Source: CBDFLD01 sp965249005 (GTDB lineage: Bacteria; Acidobacteriota; UBA6911). From it: a stretch of DNA of 64,000 nt. The position numbers and the translations under genes were made by a program. The stretch lies in NCBI GenBank assembly GCA_965249005.1, contig CBDFLD010000016.1, positions 310,001 to 374,000 of the forward strand. The letters run 5' to 3'. This document shows positions 26,239-35,490 of this stretch, piece after piece. Below the pieces are notes generated by a model. It did no database searches. It worked only from the letters and a program-made list of their open reading frames with translations, and was not told the origin of the DNA. The first letter of the stretch is position 1, and each line of letters opens with the position of its first letter.

Positions 26239-28065
26239 TTAAGACGAGATCGTCAACGCGGGATCATCTCGCTTCGCTGCGTTACTGCAAGACGGAATCG
26301 GTGGGGGTGTCGCCACGGCCGATTTCTCCAAAACGAAATCTCCCAATACCAAGACATCCATATCCGTTCGCAGGAAGCAATCCAAAGCTTCGGATGATTT
26401 CTGAACGATGGGCTCGTTTTCATTGAAGGAGGTATTGAGAAGCACCGGCACCCCAGTCTCCTTCTGGAAGGCTTTCAACAAACGCCAATAGCGCGGGTTG
26501 CTCGCCTGGCTCACGGTCTGAAGCCTTCCGGTTCCATCTACGTGCGTAACGGCTGGAATAATATGCCTCTTGTCCGCGGCGATGGGATGGACATTGAGCA
26601 TAAAAGGGTCTGGAGCCGCACCGACGAAATATTGATCGAGAGCATCTTCCACTATCGAGGGCGCAAAGGGTCGAAAGAGTTCTCGGAGCTTGATCTTTTG
26701 GTTGAGAATGTCCCGCATGTCGGAGCGGCGAGGGTCCGCGAGAATGCTCCGATTGCCGAGAGCACGTGCGCCCCATTCCATGCGGCCCTGAAACCATCCC
26801 AGCACTTTGCCTTCGGCGATGCGGCGCGCGGCCAAACCGTAGAGTTCGTCTTCGTCGATCCTCCGGACGGAGCATCCGGCTCGCTCCAGTACCGACGCAT
26901 ATTGTGCTAGAACGTCCTCCGGAAGATCCCCGTGGGATTCCGGGCCCCAATATGCATGGGTCATCGTGAAGCCCCTCGGCTTGCCAAGAACGTGATGCCA
27001 AACGTAGAAAGCGGCACCAAGAGCCGTGCCGTTGTCGCCCGCTGCAGGCTGTATGTAGACCCGTTGAAACGGGGTCCTTTCGCGGATCTTGCCGTTCATG
27101 ACGCTGTTCATGGCACAGCCACCGGCTAGACAGAGACGATCCATGTGCGTCCTCCGATACAGGTCGTTGAGAACATGCATCGCCGCGTCCTCAAAAACCT
27201 GTTGAAGTGATGACGCGATGGCCTGGTGCCTGGGCTCAATTGGTTCTTCCGGTAGCCGGGCAGGACCCAGCAAAGTCTCCAATTGGGCTGTAAAAACCCT
27301 TCCGATCGTGGGCTCTCCTGATTCCCAGTCCATGCTCACGCCGTCGGACCAGTGTCGAAAATAAGACAAATCCAGTTCAAAGCGTCCGCCCCTCTTCAAG
27401 TGCACCAACCGGCGTAGCTCAGGGCTGAATTCAGGTTGACCGTACGGGGCCAAGCCCATGACCTTGTACTCATCGCCGTAGTTGTGAAAACCCAAATACT
27501 GGGTAAGTGCAAGGTAAAGAAGACCGAGCGAATGAGGGAAGAAGGTTCGCTGGACCAGGTGCAGGCTGCTTCCCCGCCCGATAGCCATGGATGTACTCAC
27601 GAAATCACCGAACCCATCCAGCGCACAAACGGAGGCCTCGTCGAACGGAGAAACAAAGAAGGCGCTTGCAAGGTGTGAGGGATGGTGCTCGACCCAATGT
27701 GTTCGCTTCCGGACCCAATCGTCATCGAGGTCCAGCGTACGCGCGATCTCCCCAGCCACATCATGCACTCGGCCGCGGTTGCGGGCCCGATCGCGAATCA
27801 ACGCGAGACTGGGCCTGTTCTTTAGAGCGAACAGCGCCTTCCGGACTAGATGGGCGTTAGGATCTCTAGATATCGCAAAACAGTCTATTTCTTTTGCGGA
27901 GATACCTGCCAGCTCCATACAGACGCGAATGGAATCCCGAGGAAATCCCGCCCAGTGCTTCACGCGACGGAACCTCTCTTCTTCGACCGCTGCGACAAGA
28001 TCTCCATCCCGGAGCAATACAGCAGCCACGTCGCCGTGATAGGCATTGATTCCTAGAATGATCAA
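26239..28065 (-). CDS. Carbamoyltransferase, NodU/TobZ/CmcH family (608 aa)
   Basis: The protein has the full two-domain layout. The N-terminal ASKHA-like domain starts MIILGINAYHGDVAAVLLRD and includes the metal/substrate histidines in WVEHHPSHLASAFF and DGFGDFVSTS. The C-terminal domain holds FQGRMEWGARALGNRSILAD. Such enzymes transfer carbamoyl from carbamoyl phosphate to a hydroxyl via an adenylate; in polysaccharide loci the acceptor is a sugar. Its place among glycosyltransferases suggests O-carbamoylation of the exopolysaccharide, an inference from context. Confidence 0.92.
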   Translation of the reverse strand: MIILGINAYHGDVAAVLLRDGDLVAAVEEERFRRVKHWAGFPRDSIRVCMELAGISAKEIDCFAISRDPNAHLVRKALFALKNRPSLALIRDRARNRGRVHDVAGEIARTLDLDDDWVRKRTHWVEHHPSHLASAFFVSPFDEASVCALDGFGDFVSTSMAIGRGSSLHLVQRTFFPHSLGLLYLALTQYLGFHNYGDEYKVMGLAPYGQPEFSPELRRLVHLKRGGRFELDLSYFRHWSDGVSMDWESGEPTIGRVFTAQLETLLGPARLPEEPIEPRHQAIASSLQQVFEDAAMHVLNDLYRRTHMDRLCLAGGCAMNSVMNGKIRERTPFQRVYIQPAAGDNGTALGAAFYVWHHVLGKPRGFTMTHAYWGPESHGDLPEDVLAQYASVLERAGCSVRRIDEDELYGLAARRIAEGKVLGWFQGRMEWGARALGNRSILADPRRSDMRDILNQKIKLRELFRPFAPSIVEDALDQYFVGAAPDPFMLNVHPIAADKRHIIPAVTHVDGTGRLQTVSQASNPRYWRLLKAFQKETGVPVLLNTSFNENEPIVQKSSEALDCFLRTDMDVLVLGDFVLEKSAVATPPPIPSCSNAAKRDDPALTISS

Positions 28066-28152
28066 AGCGGCTCCCTCTTGAGTCGATCGCTTGCCCCGAT
28101 AAGACTAACTTCAGAGGCTATGCGAAAAGGATTTCGAGTTCCCTTTGCTGAA

Positions 28153-29919
28153 TCACGAAGCTTCCATCTGGCGCACAAAGCCTTGTTGGATCAGATGTTC
28201 GAGAATCCTTCTTGCGTTGTCTTCCGGAGTGCGACTCTCCGTATCCAAAGTCAATTCAGGGGATAAGGGCACCTCGTATGGATCGTCGATTCCGGTGAAG
28301 CCGCGGATCTCCCCTCGCCGGGCTTTGGCGTACATGCCTTTGGTATCCCGCTTTTCGCATACCTCGAGTGGCGTATCCACGAACACTTCCAGGAAACGGT
28401 CCTCTCCAACCATATTCCGAACATCATTCCGAGCTGCGCGATAGGGACTCACTGCGGCACACACAACCAGCCCGCCATGTCTGACGACTTCAGAAGCCAC
28501 GTATCCGATGCGCCGAATGTTGGTATCCCGGTCTTCGCGACTGAATCCCAGCCCCTTGGACAGATGCGTTCGAACGACATCCCCATCTAGCTCCGTCGCC
28601 TGACGTCCGTGCTCCATGAGTAAGACCGAGAGGACTTCCGCCGTCGTCGATTTTCCAGCCCCGCTGAGACCTGTAAACCATATGCAAACTCCTTGCTGGT
28701 GTCGCGGCGGGTACGTCTCGGATAAGATCTCGGCAACTTCCGATCGCGTAAACCAAGGGGGCAGCTGCTTCCCCTTGCTGAGATAGTCTTCGCGTACCTG
28801 GGTACCCGATATCGACGCTATCCGAGCCTCGCTCGAAACATTGGATACCTCCTCGTACCGCTCCTCATCCTTCAAATAAACGAGCTCGCGAAAGGGAATC
28901 ATGCCAACACCCAATTCATCGCGATACTGTTCGACCAATTCCTGCGCGTCATACGGTCCGTAGAAAGGCTTGCCTTTGGAGTCCACTCCGGGACTGGCAT
29001 GGTCTCGGCCCACAATCAGGTGGTTCGCTCCGTAGTTCCGACGGATGAGGGCGTGCCACAGGGCCTCGCGCGGGCCCGCCATCCGCATCGCCAGGGGTAG
29101 AAGGGCGAGCAAGATTTGGTTCCCTTCATAGTATTTCTGGGACAGCACCCGGTAGGTTCGGACCCTCGTATAGTGGTCGACATCTCCCGGTTTCGTCATC
29201 CCAACGACCGGGTGCAACAGAAGCATCCCTTCTACCTCACCGATCGCGCGCTTGGTCAATTCCTCGTGAATTCTGTGCAATGGATTGCGAGTCTGAAACG
29301 CCACCACGTTCTTCGGATTCGAGCTGGCCAGACGGTTCCGCGTGTCCTGTGGGGTGAGCCGCATCTCCCGAAAGTCATAATGCCGTGGCAATGTCACGAG
29401 CTTCAGTTTTCCTGAAACGTTCAGCGAACCCCAGCGATACATCTCGGAGACCAAAGGATGTCTTAAGTCTAATGTTCCAAATACTTTACTCGACACTTCC
29501 TCCCAATTCCATTCATAAATCTCCTCTACCGTTACCACGGCGAGAAGCTGGTTCTTACCGTCCCTCAACGCAATCTCTTGATCCAGTTTGAGGCCATCTG
29601 TCGGATCGAGGGAGAGCGTAATTGGTATCGGGAAAACATGGCCCGACGAGAGACGCATCGTATCCAGGACCGACTGAAAGTCTTCTTTGCCCATGAATCG
29701 ATCGAGTGGAGAAAAAGCACCGGTTCCGAGCAGTTCCAGGTCGCAAACCGTCCGATCCCCGACCTGGACCGATGGTAGTCGGCCCGCATGTTGCTTGAAA
29801 GCCTCGGCCTCTTCGGGAGAAACAACCAGATCTACCAAACGGGCTCCGTAGGGCTCGATCAGAGTGGGCACATTGGAACCAGCATGATTTTCATTGTTAG
29901 TAGTCATTGTAGTAGTCAT
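28153..29919 (-). CDS. Bifunctional sulfate adenylyltransferase / adenylylsulfate kinase
   Basis: The N-terminal ATP sulfurylase (residues ~1-390) has FQTRNPLHRIHEEL and the second active-site motif GRDHASPGVD. The C-terminal APS kinase has the P-loop GLSGAGKSTTAEVL and DGDVVRTHLSKGLGFSREDR. Together they make PAPS from sulfate and two ATP. The start at 29919 (MTTTMTTNN) is favoured by GGAGGAG about 14 bases upstream; a longer frame starts at 29952. In an exopolysaccharide locus, PAPS production suggests a sulfated polymer, but no sulfotransferase gene is visible in the window. Sulfate assimilation is the alternative role. Confidence 0.95.
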   Translation of the reverse strand: MTTTMTTNNENHAGSNVPTLIEPYGARLVDLVVSPEEAEAFKQHAGRLPSVQVGDRTVCDLELLGTGAFSPLDRFMGKEDFQSVLDTMRLSSGHVFPIPITLSLDPTDGLKLDQEIALRDGKNQLLAVVTVEEIYEWNWEEVSSKVFGTLDLRHPLVSEMYRWGSLNVSGKLKLVTLPRHYDFREMRLTPQDTRNRLASSNPKNVVAFQTRNPLHRIHEELTKRAIGEVEGMLLLHPVVGMTKPGDVDHYTRVRTYRVLSQKYYEGNQILLALLPLAMRMAGPREALWHALIRRNYGANHLIVGRDHASPGVDSKGKPFYGPYDAQELVEQYRDELGVGMIPFRELVYLKDEERYEEVSNVSSEARIASISGTQVREDYLSKGKQLPPWFTRSEVAEILSETYPPRHQQGVCIWFTGLSGAGKSTTAEVLSVLLMEHGRQATELDGDVVRTHLSKGLGFSREDRDTNIRRIGYVASEVVRHGGLVVCAAVSPYRAARNDVRNMVGEDRFLEVFVDTPLEVCEKRDTKGMYAKARRGEIRGFTGIDDPYEVPLSPELTLDTESRTPEDNARRILEHLIQQGFVRQMEAS

Positions 29920-30063
29920 TGTTATTAGAAGAACTCCTCCGGTAAGATTCATATCCGATCCAACTCTACATCAACACTACTCGTTCGGCATGGACCACAA
30001 CCCGTTGGCACCATCCGAAAGTATAGTCTAACCCCAACCGACTCGTGGAATCTGCGCCGCATC

Positions 30064-31077
30064 TCACTCACGAGCTGCCTCCTGAGGGAAGCTGCTGGAA
30101 GCAGGCGATCGGCTTGTTTCGCCGAGGGCAATGGAGTCCTCTCTTAGGGATCCATCGGTTCGCTCCAACTCCTGACAGGCTGTTGGATCAGAACCGTCTC
30201 CTCCCTCACTCTCGCTTGATCCGGACCTCAAATCGGCCAGGTGGATATCCACCAGCAACCGATACCAGAATCCTTGAAGAAAATGAAATATAAATCCTTC
30301 GCGGCCATCCAACAACCCGAGTCTGAAGAAATACCGATAGGTAAAGTACAGGAGCGGTCGGAGAAATAGCGGAAGGCTAGCCCAGCGCGTCTTGAGCCAG
30401 GCAACACGCTCGTCGGGTGTACCCCAGAAGCGGGCAGCGACACCTGTTGCGTCGCGGGGCTTCCCATTCTCTTCCGTCGCTTGCAACAACGCGTATCGGT
30501 TGTGCTTGTCGATCCAGGCGAAAATGTCCGCTTCGTTTCGATTGTCCTCGATGAGGTCGCATCTCAGCTTCGCGGTCTTTCCTTTTGGACGGAAGTGATG
30601 ATCCACGAGGTCATGGACATCCACTCCAGCGTGCCCTCGACGAAACAGTTTGAGAAGGTACTTTGGATAGTAACCTCCATGACGGATCCACTTGCCTCGA
30701 AAAATCTGTCTTCTCTTGATAAAGTACGCAACGATTTTGCAAGTCCCCACAGCGGGATCTTCGATGGTCTCGGCGATTTCCGCGGCCAGCTCGGGACTCA
30801 CCCGCTGATCTGCATCCAGGGCCAAGATCCACGGGGTGCTGAGCTGAGCATTTTCCAATGCCCACCGCCATTGAGCCGAGTGAGTCTCGAAGCGGTGGTC
30901 GAGAACCCGCGCTCCATACCTCGACGCAATCGCGCGAGTTGAGTCCTTGCTCCCAGAATCGACGATGACCACCTCCCGAGCCCAACCCACGACACTCTCC
31001 AGGCAAGCAGGCAAGTTTCGCCCCTCGTTGTACGTGAGGACTATTACCGAAACGGGTGCGTGACTATGGCTTCTCAT
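30064..31077 (-). CDS. Glycosyltransferase family 2 (337 aa)
   Basis: GT-A fold enzyme. It starts with VSVIVLTYNEGRNLPACLES, continues with VIVDSGSKDSTRAIASRYGA, and has the DxD-like metal motif LALDADQRV. It resembles the KdtX/WaaE-like group of inverting GT2 enzymes. The C-terminal ~60 residues are low-complexity and Ser/Glu-rich. Its start overlaps the end of the upstream methyltransferase by 14 bases, so the two were co-translated before the IS insertion. Confidence 0.92.
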   Translation of the reverse strand: MRSHSHAPVSVIVLTYNEGRNLPACLESVVGWAREVVIVDSGSKDSTRAIASRYGARVLDHRFETHSAQWRWALENAQLSTPWILALDADQRVSPELAAEIAETIEDPAVGTCKIVAYFIKRRQIFRGKWIRHGGYYPKYLLKLFRRGHAGVDVHDLVDHHFRPKGKTAKLRCDLIEDNRNEADIFAWIDKHNRYALLQATEENGKPRDATGVAARFWGTPDERVAWLKTRWASLPLFLRPLLYFTYRYFFRLGLLDGREGFIFHFLQGFWYRLLVDIHLADLRSGSSESEGGDGSDPTACQELERTDGSLREDSIALGETSRSPASSSFPQEAARE

Positions 31078-31430
31078 CTGTTTTTCGCGCTGTAATCAAC
31101 ATGGAATTCCATAGGGGCCACATTCGACCCGTCCCCATGATTTCCTCGGCAAGGAAACCTCCCCGCTCCAGGCACTGACGCATCGACTTCTTGGAAAAGA
31201 ATCGAATATGTCCTCCCGTGGGTGAAAAATGTTGGTCGAAGCGCAGCGTCACCACGAGAAGATTTTTCAACCACCCGTGATACGGGGTTGTCAGGACCAA
31301 CATTCCCCCGTCCTTCAAGAGCCGATGAACCTCGGCGACGAACCCCTGAACATTGAACAAGTGCTCGATCACTTCTGAACAATAGCAAACGTCAAAAGAA
31401 GCCGGCGGCAAGGCGACGGAAGACTCTGAG
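31064..31430 (-). pseudogene. Class I SAM-dependent methyltransferase, 3' fragment (split by IS1380)
   Basis: The minus strand reads SESSVALPPASFDVCYCSEV, IEHLFNVQGFVAEVHRLLKD and then GGMLVLTTPYHGW, the post-motif I to III part of a Methyltransf_11/23-type enzyme. The 5' half (motif I) lies at 33092-33371 across the IS. Joining the two after removing the IS and one copy of CTGAG gives a 213-residue enzyme without frame change, so the insertion is clean and probably recent. Confidence 0.9.
31426..31430. repeat. 5-bp target site duplication CTGAG of IS1380 type a copy 2
   Basis: CTGAG at 31426-31430 is repeated at 33092-33096, immediately outside the two ends of the element. Confidence 0.85.
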
Positions 31431-33091
31431 CCGGAATTTCCAATTTGGATCTCGGTTCCCAACATAATAGTCTCGAGCCACCATGGGAGCAAGAAAATCC
31501 CGGCCTCAGACCAACCATGGATCCAGTCAACGCATCCCAATGACCCGTTGTCGCCGTGGTAGTAGACCTTCTCACTCCTGCGTGGGCGATTTTCCAGACA
31601 CATCGCCACACTCCTTCCATGGCATTCCAATTCCGGACTTGCAAGCCGGGCGGCTAACCGCTTGGCAGCGGCAAGGCCCAGATCCGCCTGAGCATTTCAC
31701 CAAACAACCGACGGTCCAGATGCCCCTCGGCCAAGAGCAACCAGTAGTACCGCGCGTGCTTGACCAGCCTTCCGCCAGTCTTCATCAACCGGTGCTGCAA
31801 GCTCGTGAGAGACCAGCTCTTGATCCGGGGTGGTAGCCCGAGTCGCCGCCATAGGTTGCCTAGGTTGTAGGCGAGCACGCTCAACTGCAGGCGCACTTCA
31901 TTCGCACGGAAGCGATGGCAGGACAGCCGCGTCCAATGCGTCGCCTGCTTGCCTTCTTTGATCCATTGCTCCGCCGTGCCGCGCTTGTTGTAGAACCTCA
32001 CCACCGAGCGGCTCGGCAAGCTCATGTTCGTGACAATGAACCCGACCCGCGGGAACAACTCGCCCTGGTGATGCTCGACCTTGGCGACGATCCGTCGCGG
32101 CCTCGACCAGCTTTCGGCCTGATAGCGGAAGCTCTTGTAGCGCACCAGTGGCTTGCGGCTGGGCCGACCTGGAGGACGAAACAGGATGTCGGCAATCTCC
32201 CACTCCAGGCTCTTGTTGGACGGGATGCGTATGGCATACTGAACGCCGCGCTCTTCCAGGGTCTCGTAAACCTCTGGCTTGGCGAAGGCGGCGTCTGCTC
32301 GAAAGACGATCTCTTTGCCTTGCTCCTGTTGAAAATCGATCTCCGGCAACAGAAGCTCGTCCCAGTCCTCGGCGCTATGCACGTTACCCGGCCGCAGCTT
32401 GGCCGCCAGACAGTCCCCGTGACTATTGAACAGAAACAGCGGATGGTAACACACGGACTCGAAGTGGCCATTGTAGGCGCTGCCTTCCTGCTGACCATGC
32501 ACCGGACTCTCGCTTGAGTCCATATCCAACACTACGCGATCAGACTTGTCCAGAGCCTCGGCCTGTGCGAGTGTCTCTCGGTTCAGAGCCATCAGCCCGA
32601 TCAGATTCTCTTCTCGCGTCAGCAGCTCCGTCTCGAACCAGTGTAACGTCGAGGTCAGCGCCGCACCGCGATCCCAGTTTTTCTTCGAGCCGATCAAGCG
32701 AAAGGTCGGATCAACTGAGACCCGCGCGGCATCGTTAAGGTCTTCGTAGCCTGCCAGGCGACTATAGACCGATTGCCGCAGCAGATCGACGAGCGGGAAC
32801 TGTTTGTTCAAGCCTTGCCGCGTGTCGTTGAGATGCTCGTCTATGAGTCGTCCCATCCCCAGCCGTTCGTCCAACTCGCGGACCAGAATCAGGCCACCCT
32901 CGGAGGTGACTCGCGATCCCTGAAAATCAACTTTGAGTAATCCGTTAAAGCTGAGTTGAAACCCCTTTCGTTCTTTTTCACCCATCGGGTGTTGCCCTCC
33001 AATGTGTCCTTATCATTCTCCGACGCTTATAAATAGGGATGCCGAAGGCGGCTGAAAGGTTGATATATTTCATTCAAATTGGAAATCCGGG
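31431..33091 (-). mobile_element. IS1380-family insertion sequence, type a, copy 2 (1661 bp)
   Basis: This is the same element as at 2767-4427, with the same terminal inverted repeats and the same minus-strand transposase. It is flanked by a perfect CTGAG duplication and interrupts an exopolysaccharide methyltransferase. The two copies are in the same orientation 28.7 kb apart, so they can recombine. Confidence 0.95.
31654..32985 (-). CDS. IS1380-family transposase, type a (copy 2)
   Basis: 443 residues, identical in protein sequence to the copy at 2990-4321; the single nucleotide difference I see is silent (Ser codon TCT versus TCG). The catalytic acidic residues are the same. The intact frame plus the fresh target duplication suggest that this copy is the recent product of an active element. 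Confidence 0.92.
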   Translation of the reverse strand: MGEKERKGFQLSFNGLLKVDFQGSRVTSEGGLILVRELDERLGMGRLIDEHLNDTRQGLNKQFPLVDLLRQSVYSRLAGYEDLNDAARVSVDPTFRLIGSKKNWDRGAALTSTLHWFETELLTREENLIGLMALNRETLAQAEALDKSDRVVLDMDSSESPVHGQQEGSAYNGHFESVCYHPLFLFNSHGDCLAAKLRPGNVHSAEDWDELLLPEIDFQQEQGKEIVFRADAAFAKPEVYETLEERGVQYAIRIPSNKSLEWEIADILFRPPGRPSRKPLVRYKSFRYQAESWSRPRRIVAKVEHHQGELFPRVGFIVTNMSLPSRSVVRFYNKRGTAEQWIKEGKQATHWTRLSCHRFRANEVRLQLSVLAYNLGNLWRRLGLPPRIKSWSLTSLQHRLMKTGGRLVKHARYYWLLLAEGHLDRRLFGEMLRRIWALPLPSG

Positions 33092-33371
33092 CTGAGTCTG
33101 TCTGGCAAAAAGTAGCCTGGGGGACGTTTCTTCTTGCAATACGAATCGCCGACTGCGAAATGTCTACCCCCACAACTTCGTGCCCCGCCTCCACGAAATG
33201 CCGGGCGGCGGATCCCGTATTGCAGCCAAAATCGAGAATGCGCGCGCTCCGCTTCCCGATTTTCCTCAATGCGTAGTCGACCCTTGCCCGGAAAGTTGGT
33301 TCCGTCTCCAATCCGGGCGAGTTCTCGATTGACGCGTATCGGTCTTGATAGTATTCGATCATCGAAGACAT
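33092..33371 (-). pseudogene. Class I SAM-dependent methyltransferase, 5' fragment (split by IS1380)
   Basis: The ATG at 33371 begins MSSMIEYYQDRYASIENSPG. SAM-binding motif I is ILDFGCNTGSAARHF, followed by HEVVGVDISQSAIRIARRN (motif II with Asp). The frame ends at QTDS where the IS enters. The gene starts 3 bases beyond the preceding glycosyltransferase stop, inside the exopolysaccharide operon. The insertion removes motif III and could be polar on the genes downstream. Confidence 0.9.
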
Positions 33372-33373
33372 AT

Positions 33374-34564
33374 TCAGTTCATCCCACCCAGGTGCTGTCT
33401 CACGATTAGACGATAGAGATCCGCAAACCCTCGTGCGGCTGCATTTGGGGTAAATGTGGATTCGACGAGTTCGAGCCCGGCGGCCCCGCGTGTAGACCTT
33501 TCCGTTTGGTCTGTCAAAGCTTCTGCAAGTCCACGCTTCATATCGGTTCGGTTCCGGCTTATGATCCATCCGGCACCGGCTTTCCGGACCGTCTCCGCAA
33601 GGTGTACATGGGTACTAATAAACACGGGCACCGACATCGAAAGCGCTTCGACCGCTGCAAACCCAAAGTTCTCGTGATGGGACGGGAGTGCCAGTATGGA
33701 TGCCTCCTGCAATGCCGCCGTCTTTTTTTCTCCGTCCAGCCAGCCGGCAAAAATCACACGATGCCCGGATCGATGATCATTTGCCATATGCTTCAGCTGT
33801 GACACATATCGGGGATCCCCGTCACCTGCGACGAGTAGCCTCCACTGATTGAATTCCGGATGCTCGGCAAGATCCAGGAAGACTTCGAAAAGCAACTCTA
33901 GCCCCTTGACCGGGTGTAGACGAGACATCAACAACACGTACGGCCGCCTCCCCAGCCCGCGGTAGGCAGCGCGAAATTCCGCACAGGTGCGCGTGTCCGC
34001 CCGTTCCTTTGTCGCAATACCGGGCGGGATGACGACACCACGATCAAGGCCGAGTGCCCCTTCGGCTTGACGTTTTTCCTCTGTGCTCGTGTAATGAACG
34101 GCCGCCGCCCCCTCGAGCATTTGCTTGACGCCAAACTGCCAAAGGAATTTCTTCTGGTAGTGCTTCCTTTTCATACTCCAGTGAGAAAGCGAACCGATCG
34201 GCCGAACAACGTAGGGAACGTTCTGCAACCGGCAGAACCTTGCGGCGGCAATGCTCGAGTGAGAAAAAATTGCATCGATATGGACCAGATCAAAGGCATG
34301 GACATTCCCTTTTATCCACTGCGAAAGTTGTCTCGAGTATTTGAACCGTTCACTCCATTCCCGGCGGAAGAAGATGACTTGTGAACCATTGAACGAAATA
34401 GGTCTTCCCAGGTCAACGTCTAGCCTGCCATCGCCGTCCGCATCCGTAGTCGCCACCAGCGTCTCCACCCCTTGCCTGCCCAGACCTTCGCAGATGTCAA
34501 AAACGGCACGACTGGGGCCACCGTATTGCATCGCAACAGCAGGAATGACGTGGAGTACTTTCAT
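33374..34564 (-). CDS. Glycosyltransferase family 4 (396 aa)
   Basis: GT-B fold enzyme: the N-terminal acceptor domain starts MKVLHVIPAVAMQYGGPSRA. The C-terminal nucleotide-sugar domain has VLLMSRLHPVKGLELLFEVF and the E-x7-E motif in HHENFGFAAVEALSMSVPVF. This is typical of retaining GT4 transferases that extend lipid-linked repeat units. It overlaps the upstream methyltransferase gene by 4 bases (start codon 34564, upstream stop at 34561). Confidence 0.93.
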   Translation of the reverse strand: MKVLHVIPAVAMQYGGPSRAVFDICEGLGRQGVETLVATTDADGDGRLDVDLGRPISFNGSQVIFFRREWSERFKYSRQLSQWIKGNVHAFDLVHIDAIFSHSSIAAARFCRLQNVPYVVRPIGSLSHWSMKRKHYQKKFLWQFGVKQMLEGAAAVHYTSTEEKRQAEGALGLDRGVVIPPGIATKERADTRTCAEFRAAYRGLGRRPYVLLMSRLHPVKGLELLFEVFLDLAEHPEFNQWRLLVAGDGDPRYVSQLKHMANDHRSGHRVIFAGWLDGEKKTAALQEASILALPSHHENFGFAAVEALSMSVPVFISTHVHLAETVRKAGAGWIISRNRTDMKRGLAEALTDQTERSTRGAAGLELVESTFTPNAAARGFADLYRLIVRQHLGGMN

Positions 34565-35439
34565 GATTGAGTTCGGTGCAACTTAGGAACCGGGCGGACG
34601 AACTCCCAGCTTCCGCGAGGGTCATAAGCTTTGGGAACATGCTCTAACTCGGACACATCACGGTTCTTCTCCGCTACCAGGAATATTGTCTTTCTGAACT
34701 TCTCTTGGCAGTACCGAAACGGAAGCTTCTCGAGAAGTCCGTACAAGCGAGACCACCCGCTTCGGTCGTAGACGTCCCAGTAGCCGGCTTCGACAATCCG
34801 AAAACCGCATAAGGAAACCAAATCCGTCAGCTCATCCGCGGTGAATAGATAGGAGTGTCTTTCATATACGCTGGAACGGTACGCAGGAGTCGGTGAATGG
34901 CGATGAAACGGATTGGAAAACTGCGAGCCATTAGGCGTCGTCACCAGTAGCTTGCCGTGCAGAGGCAACCAGCGGTTGATATTCAGAAACATGACGTGCG
35001 GGGAGCGAATCATGTGCTCGATAATTTCACAGGCCAGGACCGTATCCGGCTCGGCATCCACATCGAACAGTGTTCTCTCGAGGTTTGCCGAGTAATTGGT
35101 GACGGTGCTCTCGTTACCGGCTTCGGTTCGGATCCGATAGCAATGCGATGAGACCTCTATTTCATCGGGCCAATCCGTAATCTCCTCCGCGGACACGGTA
35201 CCGCAGACATCCAGCTCCGGATGATCAATGAGTTTCGACGTCATCGTCCAAGGGTGTGCGCCCAGTTCCAGGACGTTTCTCGATCCAATCTCGGCCAGCT
35301 TTGCCAGTACTGCCTCCATTCGCCTCTCATGATAGAGGGCGTAGGAAGCGAATCCCACCTTGCGTATGTCAATCAAGGTCTCGTCCGGCTTGGCTGCCGG
35401 ATCATTCAACAGGGTCGTGGTCGCTGGTTCGGCTTGCAT
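34561..35439 (-). CDS. Putative class I methyltransferase of the exopolysaccharide locus (292 aa)
   Basis: A methyltransferase-like protein with a variant motif I, NVLELGAHPWTMTSKLID, and AEPDTVLACEIIEHMIRSPH (motif II-like, followed by LLVTTPNGSQFSNPFH). Its closest look is the Methyltransf_23 group. It overlaps the next glycosyltransferase by 4 bases. The acceptor, probably a sugar hydroxyl or amino group, cannot be read from sequence. Confidence 0.82.
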   Translation of the reverse strand: MQAEPATTTLLNDPAAKPDETLIDIRKVGFASYALYHERRMEAVLAKLAEIGSRNVLELGAHPWTMTSKLIDHPELDVCGTVSAEEITDWPDEIEVSSHCYRIRTEAGNESTVTNYSANLERTLFDVDAEPDTVLACEIIEHMIRSPHVMFLNINRWLPLHGKLLVTTPNGSQFSNPFHRHSPTPAYRSSVYERHSYLFTADELTDLVSLCGFRIVEAGYWDVYDRSGWSRLYGLLEKLPFRYCQEKFRKTIFLVAEKNRDVSELEHVPKAYDPRGSWEFVRPVPKLHRTQS

Positions 35440-35490
35440 TCGGGTTTAGCTCCAGTCTCATTGGACCGAGCGAGATCGGTCATGAAGGCG

